Positions 1 through 6,086 of a stretch of DNA of 18,057 nucleotides are shown here, piece by piece; within the stretch, counting starts at the first letter, position 1, and the number at the start of each line of letters is the position of its first letter. The notes under the pieces were generated by a model that worked only from the letters and a program-made list of their open reading frames with translations, did not search any database and was not told where the DNA came from. Made by a program: the position numbers and the translations under genes. The stretch covers positions 1 to 18,057 of the forward strand of contig CAZCFA010000059.1 of the NCBI GenBank assembly GCA_964497825.1, given 5' to 3'. Source of the stretch: RHKX01 sp964497825. Lineage in GTDB: Bacteria > Actinomycetota > Thermoleophilia > Solirubrobacterales > 70-9.

Positions 1-7
1 TGTGAAG

Positions 8-64
8 GTGGCGGCTCGTATCGAAGACCGCCACTCAGACGAGTGAGCTATCGCTCGTCTGAGT
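8..64 (-). terminator. Tandem hairpins at the 3' end of the small secreted-protein gene
   Basis: Two perfect stems lie end to end in the minus-strand transcript. The first pairs 54-64 with 33-43 (11 bp, ACTCAGACGAG type, 10-nt loop). The gene's TAG stop codon (48-50) sits in that loop. The second pairs 28-34 with 8-14 (7 bp, GTGGCGG/CCGCCAC, 13-nt loop). The two stems share positions 33-34, so they may compete. No clear U-tract follows, so a Rho-independent terminator is only one reading; an mRNA 3'-end stabiliser is another. Confidence 0.5.
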
Positions 65-497
65 CAGAGACAATGTAGATGCCGATCTCCCTATCGATGG
101 AGAGTTCATCGGGCGACTTCTCGGGTGCAGCCTCCTGAGCGGCCTGAAACTGCGCTTGTTCTGCTTCAAGGACCGCGGGCGTCGATCCGTCTGGACATGC
201 CAGGGGGGATGCGCCTTGCCCCCCGACATACGATTGAGTGAGCGGCTGGCCATCAGGACAGGTGATGACGTCGTCGTTCCGATCAAGGAACCCAACGGTC
301 ACCTTCTCGCCCTCGCCGATCACACGGGGATTGCTGACATCTACCCTTACGATCTCGTCCTGCTGGCCGTCGACTGTATTGTCCTGCTGACCGACTGCAA
401 TAGCAGTCGGCAGTCCGACCACGATGATTACCCCAGCAGCGGCTAGCAGTCGCTTTGGGTGATGACGAGGTGAGTAGCGATCTAGATTGTCACGCAT
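48..497 (-). CDS. Small membrane-anchored or secreted protein of unknown function
   Basis: A 149-residue protein not recognised as a known family. After a basic N-terminus (RHHPKR), residues about 17-36 form one hydrophobic segment, either a signal anchor or an uncleaved signal peptide. The rest should therefore be outside the cell. The outer part has two CPDG motifs about 20 residues apart (CPDGQPL and CPDGSTP), which could form a disulfide. It ends in an acidic, Gln/Ala/Glu-rich tail. The ATG at 495-497 has a plausible Shine-Dalgarno (ggaggg) 9 nt upstream. It lies 43 nt downstream of the truncated I36-like frame on the same strand, so the two were probably co-transcribed. Codon use is less GC-biased than in the genes after 1200, hinting at transferred DNA. 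Confidence 0.55.
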   Translation of the reverse strand: MRDNLDRYSPRHHPKRLLAAAGVIIVVGLPTAIAVGQQDNTVDGQQDEIVRVDVSNPRVIGEGEKVTVGFLDRNDDVITCPDGQPLTQSYVGGQGASPLACPDGSTPAVLEAEQAQFQAAQEAAPEKSPDELSIDREIGIYIVSDSDER

Positions 498-540
498 CGG
501 AAACCACCCTCCCGGGGTCGAAATTTGCGATCGACACTCA

Positions 541-831
541 CTAGCAGTTGCTTCCGGGATTGCCGACCCTGAAATATTCCGCCTGCAGCGACAGGTTCCA
601 ACTCGTTCCGTTCTGGCCGATGCAGTCTACTTGGACGTAAAAGTTCGGGAAGTACTGATAATCGCTGAACCAGAGACGACGGTTGTTACGCCGGTTCTTG
701 CCTGATCGGTTGTAGCCGCTCGCCGCGATGTAGTGGTATTGCCCATCGATTGAGCCGTCTCCCCATACCTTCTTGTGCCCAGTCCAAGATGTATGTGTCC
801 AAAGGCAATGCTTACCTGGGGAGCATGTATC
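541..831 (-). pseudogene. 3' fragment of a secreted peptidase-inhibitor I36-like protein, 5' end missing
   Basis: This minus-strand frame is open from 957 down to a TAG at 541-543, but it contains no ATG, GTG or TTG. About 96 residues look like real protein: CSPGKHCLWTHTSWTG, then a Gly/Tyr/Asn-rich stretch with YNRSGKNRR, then aromatic-rich sequence ending in NPGSNC. The CxxGxxCxW start followed by a YNRSG-type segment resembles the peptidase inhibitor I36 family of secreted actinobacterial proteins. That assignment is from memory of the motif and is tentative. Upstream of about 831 the frame becomes GC-rich and Arg/Pro/Ala-rich and no longer looks like protein, so signal peptide and start are absent. 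It may be a truncated gene, a recombination scar or an assembly join. Confidence 0.45.
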
Positions 832-961
832 GTCGGCGGTAGATCGCGATCGCGCCGGCGATGCCGGGCTCGGTCGCGGCGGCGGCGATCGCCAGGTAGC
901 CGCGGCGGCTCGAGCCGCGGGCGCAGCGCGGTCCGGGTCGACGCCCTCGCGCCTGCCCTAT

Positions 962-1021
962 AGCCGCGCCCAAGAGCCGCGCTGGGCGGTTCCACCACCA
1001 CGGTGGTCAACTCGCCCCGCG
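962..1021. repeat. Direct repeat copy 1, two hairpins
   Basis: A 60-nt unit almost identical to 1097-1159. It contains two inverted repeats: CGCCCA (967-972) with TGGGCG (983-988) around a 10-nt loop, then CCACC (992-996) with GGTGG (1002-1006) around a 5-nt loop. It ends in a shared TCAACTCGCCCCGCG. The two copies differ mainly in a 3-nt length change between the hairpins and in the second loop. Confidence 0.75.
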
Positions 1022-1096
1022 CCGAAGCGACGGCCCGGTCGAGCCGAAGCGTCGCCCCGCGCCGAACCGCACCGGCTGAGCAGACGCGGCCGACCG

Positions 1097-1159
1097 AGCC
1101 GCGCCCAAGAGCCGCGCTGGGCGACTTTTCCACCGCCGCGGTGGTCAACTCGCCCCGCG
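1097..1159. repeat. Direct repeat copy 2, two hairpins
   Basis: A 63-nt unit repeating 962-1021, with 135 nt from start to start. The CGCCCA/TGGGCG stem and its loop are identical. The CCACC/GGTGG stem is kept while its loop changes from ACCAC to GCCGC. The first-to-second hairpin linker is 3 nt longer (ACTTTT instead of GTT). Preservation of stems with variable loops suggests that the structure matters. Confidence 0.75.
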
Positions 1160-1232
1160 TGGGTGCCGCGCTCGTCGCGGGCGTCGGGCGTTCGCAACCG
1201 TGCGCCCCGGTCTACGGGCGCGGGCTGTGAGA

Positions 1233-2588
1233 ATGGCCGATCCTGTGAGAGCGATGACCGCCCAGCAGCCGGCAGCCGCGGCGAGTGACCCGATCGCGGG
1301 CTCGCCCGCCTACCCGATCGGCAGCCGCGTCAACGAGTCCGGCCACCTCGAGATCGGCGGCTGCGACGCGGTCGAGCTCGCCCGCGAGTTCGGCACCCCG
1401 GCGTACGTCTACGCGCCCGATGACATCCGCGCCCGCGCCCGTGCGTTCACCGGCGCGCTCGCCGCGCGCGAGGCCGACGGCGAGGTTCTGTTCGCTAGCA
1501 AGGCGGCGCCGATCACGGCGATCTACGCGCTCGCCCGCGACGAGGGCCTCGGCGTCGACGTCGCCTCCGGCGGCGAGCTGCACGGCGCCCTGCGCGCCGG
1601 CTTCGATCCCGAGCGGATCTACCTGCACGGCAACAACAAGTCGCCGGCCGAGCTCGAGCTCGCCTTCGACGCCGGCGTCGGCTTCATCGTCGTCGACTCG
1701 CTCGAGGAGATCGCCCGCGCCGATGCGCTGCTCGAGCGTCGCGATCGCGAGCAGCGGGCGCTGATCCGGCTCACGCCCGGGATCAGGCCGTCTACGCACA
1801 GCTCGGTGCAGACCGGCCAGCTCGACTCCAAGTTCGGCTTCGGGATCGGCGACGGGCAGGCGCGGCGCGCGGTCGAGGCGATCGGTCGCTGCCGCCGGCT
1901 GCGCCTCGCCGGCTTCCACGCCCACATCGGCTCGCAGATCCTCGAGCTCGAGCCCTACGTCCGCGCGATCGAAGCGATGGCCGCGTTCGCGGCGCCGCTC
2001 GAGCCGCGGGTCCTCAACGTCGGCGGCGGCCTCGGGATCGCCTACGGCGCCGGCGAGCGGCCACCGGCGATCGACGAGTACGTCGGCGTCAAGGTCGACG
2101 CGGTCCGGCGCCTGTTCGGCGCCGGCACGACGCCGCGGATCCTGCTCGAGCCCGGACGCTCGCTGGTCGGCAACGCCGGCGTCACCCTGTATACGGTGGG
2201 CACCGTCAAGGAGGTGCCGGGAGTGCGCACCTACGTCGCCGTCGACGGCGGCATGTCAGACAACCTGCGCCCGATGCTCTACGGCTCCCGCTACGAGGCG
2301 CTGATCGCCGACCGCGCCGCCGCCCCGGCGGACGGCTCGCCGGTGACGATCGCCGGCAAGCACTGCGAGTCGGGCGACGTGTTGATCGAGGAGGCGCGGC
2401 TGCCGGCGCCGCGGGCCGGCGACGTGCTGGTGACGCCGGCGACCGGCGCCTACGGATACGCGATGGCGAACAACTACAACGGCGTGCCGCGGCCGCCGGT
2501 GATCTTCTGCGCCGGCGGCGACGCCCGCGTCGTCGTTCGCCGCGAGACCTACGAGGACCTGACCGCGCGGGACGTGAGCGATGGCTGA
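1233..2588 (+). CDS. lysA: Diaminopimelate decarboxylase
   Basis: Decarboxylates meso-diaminopimelate to L-lysine, the last step of lysine synthesis, in the cytoplasm with pyridoxal phosphate (PLP). The 451-residue product shows the fold-III PLP barrel with the likely Schiff-base lysine in FASKA (K90), the HIGSQ motif (about 231), a glycine-rich phosphate-binding NVGGGLG, and EPGRSLVG. In the C-terminal domain it has the active-site CESGD (about C378) and the GAYGYAMANNYN signature. Three starts are possible: GTG 1200, ATG 1233 and ATG 1254. I chose 1233 because the 1200 extension is Arg-rich; 1254 is equally plausible, as both ATGs follow a CTGTGAGA sequence. It overlaps hom by 8 nt, so the two are translationally coupled members of an aspartate-pathway operon. 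Confidence 0.93.
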   Translation: MADPVRAMTAQQPAAAASDPIAGSPAYPIGSRVNESGHLEIGGCDAVELAREFGTPAYVYAPDDIRARARAFTGALAAREADGEVLFASKAAPITAIYALARDEGLGVDVASGGELHGALRAGFDPERIYLHGNNKSPAELELAFDAGVGFIVVDSLEEIARADALLERRDREQRALIRLTPGIRPSTHSSVQTGQLDSKFGFGIGDGQARRAVEAIGRCRRLRLAGFHAHIGSQILELEPYVRAIEAMAAFAAPLEPRVLNVGGGLGIAYGAGERPPAIDEYVGVKVDAVRRLFGAGTTPRILLEPGRSLVGNAGVTLYTVGTVKEVPGVRTYVAVDGGMSDNLRPMLYGSRYEALIADRAAAPADGSPVTIAGKHCESGDVLIEEARLPAPRAGDVLVTPATGAYGYAMANNYNGVPRPPVIFCAGGDARVVVRRETYEDLTARDVSDG

Positions 2589-3816
2589 GGATCCGACCCC
2601 GGCGGTGCGGATCGGCCTGCTCGGAAGCGGCACCGTCGGCGGCGCCTTCCGCGAGCTCGTCGGCGACCGCGCCGGGGCGGTCGCGGCGGCGGTCGGCGCG
2701 CGGCCGGAGATCAGCGGCGTGCTGCGCCGCAGCGAGGGCGACTTCGACGCGATCCTCGCCGGCTCCGACCTGATCGTCGAGCTGATCGGCGGCACCGAGC
2801 CCGCTCGCGAGTACGTGCTCGCGGCGCTGGCCGCGGGAAAGCCGGTGGTCAGCGCCAACAAGCAGCTGATCGCCCAGCACGGCGACGAGCTGTTCGCGGC
2901 GGCGCGGGCGGCCGGGGTCGAGCTCCGCTTCGAAGCCGCCGTCGCCGGCGCCGTGCCGGTGATCCGGACCCTCCAGGAGGGGCTCGGGACGATCCCGATC
3001 GAGCGCGTCTCGGGGATCGTCAACGGGACGACGAACTTCATCCTCAGCGAGATGGCGAGCAGCGGCGCCTCCTATGAGGAGGTGCTGGCGCGCGCCCAGG
3101 AGCTCGGCTACGCGGAGGCCGACCCCAGCGACGACGTCGAGGGCGCCGACGCGGCGGCGAAGATGGCGATCCTCGCGCGGCTCGCGTTCCACACCCCGGT
3201 CGCGCTCGGCGACGTCTCCTACGAGGGCATCACCGGGATCCGCCCCGACGACATCGCCTACGCGAAGGAGCTCGGGCTGTCGCTGAAGCTGCTCGGCGTC
3301 GCCGAGCGCCGGGGCGACGGGATCAGCGTTCGCGTCTTTCCCTGCTTCCTCTATCGCGGCCACCCGCTGGCGCCGGTCGAGGGTCCGTTCAACGCGGTCA
3401 CCTTCGAGGCGCCGGCGATCACCGAGATCACGATCTCGGGCCCGGGCGCGGGCGGGATCGAGACCGCCTCGGCGGTGCTCGCCGACGTCGTCTCGATCCT
3501 CGGCGGCGAGGCACCGCCGCATCACGCCGAGGAGCGGCTCGAGGTGCTCGGCTACGTCGAGTCCTCGTTCTACCTGCACCTCGAGGTCGCCGACCGGCCG
3601 CGGGTGCTGGCCGCGATCGCCGATGTCCTCGGTCGCCACGAGATCTCGGTCAAGAGCGTCGTTCAGCAGGGGGTCGGCAGCGACGCGCGCCTGGCGATGG
3701 TCACCCACCGCGCCTCCGAGGCCGCCTTCTACGAGGCGCTCGAGGGGATCTCCGGCCTCGACTTCATGCGGGCGCCGGCGCGGGCGATCCGGGTCGTCGA
3801 GGAGGAGTACCGGTGA
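2581..3816 (+). CDS. hom: Homoserine dehydrogenase with ACT domain
   Basis: Reduces aspartate semialdehyde to homoserine with NAD(P)H, the branch point to threonine and methionine. The 411-residue protein has an N-terminal Rossmann motif GSGTVG (15-20), the conserved SANK with probable catalytic K94, and the dehydrogenase core with VNGTTNFIL and GYAEADPSDDVEGADAAAK. A C-terminal ACT domain (about 328-400, FYLHLEVADRPRVLAAIAD onward) usually mediates threonine feedback inhibition. The stretch between the Rossmann loop and the VELIGG strand looks somewhat shorter than in many homologues. The ATG lies inside the end of lysA (8-nt overlap); thrC begins 70 nt downstream. No homoserine kinase (thrB) follows within the window. 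Confidence 0.95.
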   Translation: MAEDPTPAVRIGLLGSGTVGGAFRELVGDRAGAVAAAVGARPEISGVLRRSEGDFDAILAGSDLIVELIGGTEPAREYVLAALAAGKPVVSANKQLIAQHGDELFAAARAAGVELRFEAAVAGAVPVIRTLQEGLGTIPIERVSGIVNGTTNFILSEMASSGASYEEVLARAQELGYAEADPSDDVEGADAAAKMAILARLAFHTPVALGDVSYEGITGIRPDDIAYAKELGLSLKLLGVAERRGDGISVRVFPCFLYRGHPLAPVEGPFNAVTFEAPAITEITISGPGAGGIETASAVLADVVSILGGEAPPHHAEERLEVLGYVESSFYLHLEVADRPRVLAAIADVLGRHEISVKSVVQQGVGSDARLAMVTHRASEAAFYEALEGISGLDFMRAPARAIRVVEEEYR

Positions 3817-3886
3817 GGGCGCCCTCCGACCGGGGGCGCGGGACGCGCTCGACGGTTGCGGCGCCGCCACCGGCGGGGGCCGCTCG

Positions 3887-4921
3887 ATGCCGGGGCTGAT
3901 CGAGCGCTACCGCTCGCACCTGCCGGTCGCCGACGGCGATCCGGTCGTGAGCTTGAACGAGGGCTCGACGCCGCTGGTCGAGGCCCCGGTGATCTCCGAG
4001 CGGGTCGGGGCGCGGGTGCTGCTCAAGGTCGAGGGGGCGAACCCGACCGGGTCGTTCAAGGACCGCGGCATGACCGTCGCCGTCTCGCGCGCGGTCGCCG
4101 CCGGCGCCGAGGCGGTGATCTGCGCCTCGACCGGCAACACCGCCGCCAGCGCCGCCGCCTACGCGGCGCGGGCCGGGCTGCGCGGGGCGGTGATCGTCCC
4201 CGAGGGCAAGATCGCGATCGGCAAGCTCGCCCAGGCGCTGATGCACGGCGCCCGCGTCGTCGCCCTGCGCGGCAACTTCGATGACGCGCTGCGGATCGTC
4301 CGCGAGCTCGCCGAGCGGCATCCGATCGAGCTCGTCAACTCGGTCAACCGGTTCCGGATCGAGGGTCAGAAGACGGCCGCGTTCGAGGTCTGCGACGAGC
4401 TCGGCGGACCGCCCGACGCGCTCGCGATCCCGGTCGGCAACGCCGGCAACATCACCGCCTGGCGGCGCGGCTTCGACGAGTACGGGGCGCGGCCGCGGCT
4501 GTTCGGCTTCCAGGCCGCGGGTGCGGCGCCGCTGGTCCTCGGCCACCCGGTCGAGCGGCCGGAGACCGTCGCCTCGGCGATCCGGATCGGCAACCCGGCC
4601 CGCTGGGAGGAGGCGATGGAGGCGGTCACCTCCTCGCGCGGCCGGATCGCCGCGGTCGAGGACGAGCGGATCCTCGACGCCTACCGCCTGCTCGCCGCCG
4701 GCGAGGGCGTCTTCTGCGAGCCCGCCTCGGCCGCCTCGGTCGCCGGCCTGCTCGCCCACGGGCTGCCGGTCGAGGAGGGCGAGCCGCCGATCGAGACCGT
4801 CGTTTGCGTGCTCACCGGCAACGGCCTCAAGGACCCCGACTCGGCGCTCGCCGAGGCGCCCTCGGTGATCGGCTGCGAGCCCGATCTCGGCGCGGTCGAG
4901 CGGGTCGTCTTCGCCGACTGA
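3887..4921 (+). CDS. thrC: Threonine synthase
   Basis: Converts O-phosphohomoserine to L-threonine with PLP. The 344-residue product is the short bacterial/archaeal-type enzyme. It has NEGSTPL near the N-terminus, the PLP lysine in GSFKDRG (K58), STGNTAASAAAYAARAG binding the cofactor ring, PVGNAGN as the phosphate-binding loop, and TGNGLKD near the C-terminus. The frame stays open back to 3623, but residues before MPGLIERYRSHLP are an Arg/Ser-rich antisense-like extension inside hom, so ATG 3887 is chosen. The gap from hom (70 nt) shows no terminator, so thrC is probably in the lysA-hom operon. No thrB is visible nearby. Confidence 0.93.
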   Translation: MPGLIERYRSHLPVADGDPVVSLNEGSTPLVEAPVISERVGARVLLKVEGANPTGSFKDRGMTVAVSRAVAAGAEAVICASTGNTAASAAAYAARAGLRGAVIVPEGKIAIGKLAQALMHGARVVALRGNFDDALRIVRELAERHPIELVNSVNRFRIEGQKTAAFEVCDELGGPPDALAIPVGNAGNITAWRRGFDEYGARPRLFGFQAAGAAPLVLGHPVERPETVASAIRIGNPARWEEAMEAVTSSRGRIAAVEDERILDAYRLLAAGEGVFCEPASAASVAGLLAHGLPVEEGEPPIETVVCVLTGNGLKDPDSALAEAPSVIGCEPDLGAVERVVFAD

Positions 4922-4924
4922 CGG

Positions 4925-4984
4925 GCGCGATCGGCGCGCTTGCGTCGCGTGAATCGGCACGCTTCCGCAGCGCGATCGGCACCC
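4925..4984 (+). repeat. Three phased ATCGGC repeats before comF
   Basis: Three imperfect units of about 22 nt are centred on ATCGGC at 4930-4935, 4953-4958 and 4975-4980. Start-to-start spacing is 23 and 22 nt, about two helical turns. The first two units also share CGCTTSCG after the core. They fill most of the thrC-comF gap and lie 40-100 nt upstream of the comF start, where a regulator could bind on one face of the DNA. Function is inferred from spacing only. Confidence 0.45.
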
Positions 4985-5026
4985 GGCGTGCGCCACCGGT
5001 GACCCGCGGCGCGCGATCTTGGTCGC

Positions 5027-5665
5027 GTGGATCTCCTCGTCCCGCCGGCCTGCCTGCTGTGCCGCGCCCCGCAGCCGCGAGGCTCGCGCGGCCCCGAGCT
5101 CTGCCGGCGCTGCCGCGCCGTGCTCGAGGCGACCCCGGCCGCGGCGCTGGCGGCGGACGCGATCGACGGCGGCCTCGCCGCCCTCCCCTACGGCGGCGTC
5201 GGCCGGCGGCTGGTGGCGGCGCTCAAGTTCGGGCGTCTGCGCAGCGCCGCCGAGCTGGCGGCGGCGCTGATCGAGGCGCGGGCGCCGCCGGAGCTTCTGG
5301 CCGGCACGCTGGTGCCGGTCCCACCCGCGCCGCTGCGGCTCGCCCATCGCGGGTTCGATCCGGCGTGCGAGATCGCGCTCGCGCTGGCGGCGCGGACCGG
5401 CCTGCCGGCGGCGAGCCCGCTGCGCCGCCGCGACCTGCGGCGGCAGCGCGGCGGCGGCCGCGAGCGGCGGATGCGGCGGCCGCCGCGGATCGTTGCCGCC
5501 GCGCCCGCGCCCGAGCTGGCGGTCGTCGTCGACGACGTCGTCACCACCGGCGCGACGCTCGATGCCTGCGCCCGGGCGCTGCGCCGGGCGGGCGCGAGCG
5601 GGGTGTGGGCGCTGTCGCTGGCCGCCGTCGATCGCACCGTCAGCGGTCGAGATCGGACGGGCTAG
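5027..5665 (+). CDS. comF: ComF family phosphoribosyltransferase-like protein
   Basis: A 212-residue ComFC/GntX-type protein. The N-terminus has a zinc-ribbon-like pair of CxxC motifs (CLLC at 11-14, CRRC about 26-29). The C-terminal half has the phosphoribosyltransferase PRPP-binding signature VVVDDVVTTGAT (166-177). Relatives are needed for DNA uptake during natural transformation in Bacillus and some Gram-negatives, but many non-competent bacteria also carry one, so competence is not proven. The GTG start is supported by the immediate MDLLVPPACLLC start seen in the family; there is no obvious Shine-Dalgarno. The usual GFNQ-type segment is recognisable as HRGFDPA. Its TAG stop overlaps the -10 element of hpf. 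Confidence 0.85.
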   Translation: MDLLVPPACLLCRAPQPRGSRGPELCRRCRAVLEATPAAALAADAIDGGLAALPYGGVGRRLVAALKFGRLRSAAELAAALIEARAPPELLAGTLVPVPPAPLRLAHRGFDPACEIALALAARTGLPAASPLRRRDLRRQRGGGRERRMRRPPRIVAAAPAPELAVVVDDVVTTGATLDACARALRRAGASGVWALSLAAVDRTVSGRDRTG

Positions 5666-5668
5666 CAT
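5663..5668 (+). promoter_or_regulatory. Predicted -10 element of hpf
   Basis: TAGCAT preceded by GC, matching the GCTANNNT pattern seen before other genes here. It places a start site near 5675, giving a leader of about 27 nt with a strong Shine-Dalgarno. The first three bases are the comF stop codon. No -35 match is evident. Confidence 0.45.
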
Positions 5669-5688
5669 GAGGATGGTTCAGCGACAGC

Positions 5689-5694
5689 AGGAGG
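5689..5694 (+). promoter_or_regulatory. Strong Shine-Dalgarno of hpf
   Basis: AGGAGG ends 7 nt before the GTG at 5702 and decides that start. Such a strong site is the exception in this window, where most starts have none. Confidence 0.8.
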
Positions 5695-5701
5695 AGAGAC
5701 C

Positions 5702-6049
5702 GTGGAGATCGACGTCGTCGGCCGTGATTACGAGGTGGACGAGGAGACCCGCGAGCGGATCCACAAGCGGTTCGACCGGGTCGGCACCCAGGTCTCCGAG
5801 CACGCTCGGCTCGAGGTCGTGCTGCGCGAGGAGGCGAACCCCTCGATCACCGACAAGTACGTCGCCGAGGCGACGCTGCGGCTCAAGGACAAGACCCTGC
5901 ACGCGAACGAGCGGGCGGCGCGGATGGAGGCCGCGATCAGGGCGCTGTCGCGGAACATCCGCCGGCAGGTCAAGCGCCACCGAGACCTGCGCCGCAAGCG
6001 CTCGGCGACGCGCCGCCTCGTCGGCCGCGCCAAGGGACACGAGGCGTAG
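5702..6049 (+). CDS. hpf: Ribosome hibernation promoting factor / RaiA family
   Basis: A 115-residue protein of the HPF/YfiA (sigma-54 modulation) family. It binds the 30S decoding centre in stationary phase and stores ribosomes in an inactive form. The N-terminal beta-alpha-beta-beta-beta-alpha core is visible: MEIDVVGRDYEVDEETRERI, then EVVLREE, and a basic helix ending KRHRDLRRKRSATRR. The long-form C-terminal dimerisation domain, common in actinobacteria and Firmicutes, is absent, so it resembles the short form. The GTG start is fixed by an AGGAGG 7 nt upstream. It sits in a comF-hpf-secA-prfB neighbourhood like that of Bacillus yvyD. Confidence 0.88.
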   Translation: MEIDVVGRDYEVDEETRERIHKRFDRVGTQVSEHARLEVVLREEANPSITDKYVAEATLRLKDKTLHANERAARMEAAIRALSRNIRRQVKRHRDLRRKRSATRRLVGRAKGHEA

Positions 6050-6063
6050 GCCGCGGACCGTAT

Positions 6064-6085
6064 GACCCGGGGGCTACCCTGGGTC
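6064..6085. promoter_or_regulatory. Imperfect palindrome over the -10 of the GGDEF gene
   Basis: GACCCGGGG (6064-6072) and CCCTGGGTC (6077-6085) are inverted arms with one mismatch (G:T in RNA) around a GCTA centre. The right arm and centre include the -10 hexamer (6075-6080) and end one base before the ATG. Its position is right for a repressor operator, or it may be a chance dyad in GC-rich DNA. Confidence 0.4.
6075..6080 (+). promoter_or_regulatory. Predicted -10 element of the GGDEF gene (leaderless)
   Basis: TACCCT preceded by GC, 6 nt before ATG 6087. Transcription would begin at or next to the start codon, giving a leaderless mRNA. No Shine-Dalgarno is present. Confidence 0.55.
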
Positions 6086-6086
6086 G

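Larger units (their letters stand above)
836..1199. other. Gene-free GC-rich region upstream of lysA
   Basis: No convincing gene was found here. Open frames exist on both strands only because stop codons are rare at this GC content; their products are Arg/Ala/Pro-rich and low in complexity. The region holds a duplicated hairpin repeat (962-1021 and 1097-1159) and, between the copies, short repeats of GCCGAAGCG. A minus-strand frame of about 35 codons (roughly 915-812) has codon use like the core genes and reads as a short hydrophobic helix. It stops just inside the low-GC segment and may be a broken gene end. Confidence 0.5.

Noticed and set aside
487..705. Plus-strand 72-residue frame
   Set aside because: It overlaps the minus-strand I36-like frame and the start of the small secreted-protein gene; it has no motif and no ribosome site.
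773..1288. Plus-strand 171-residue frame upstream of lysA
   Set aside because: Arg/Pro/Ala-rich low-complexity product spanning the direct repeats; no coding signature.
2206..5668. Two long minus-strand frames (2206-3870, 3764-5668)
   Set aside because: Both are antisense to hom, thrC and comF, with Arg/Asp/Gly-rich composition; the plus-strand genes carry clear family motifs.
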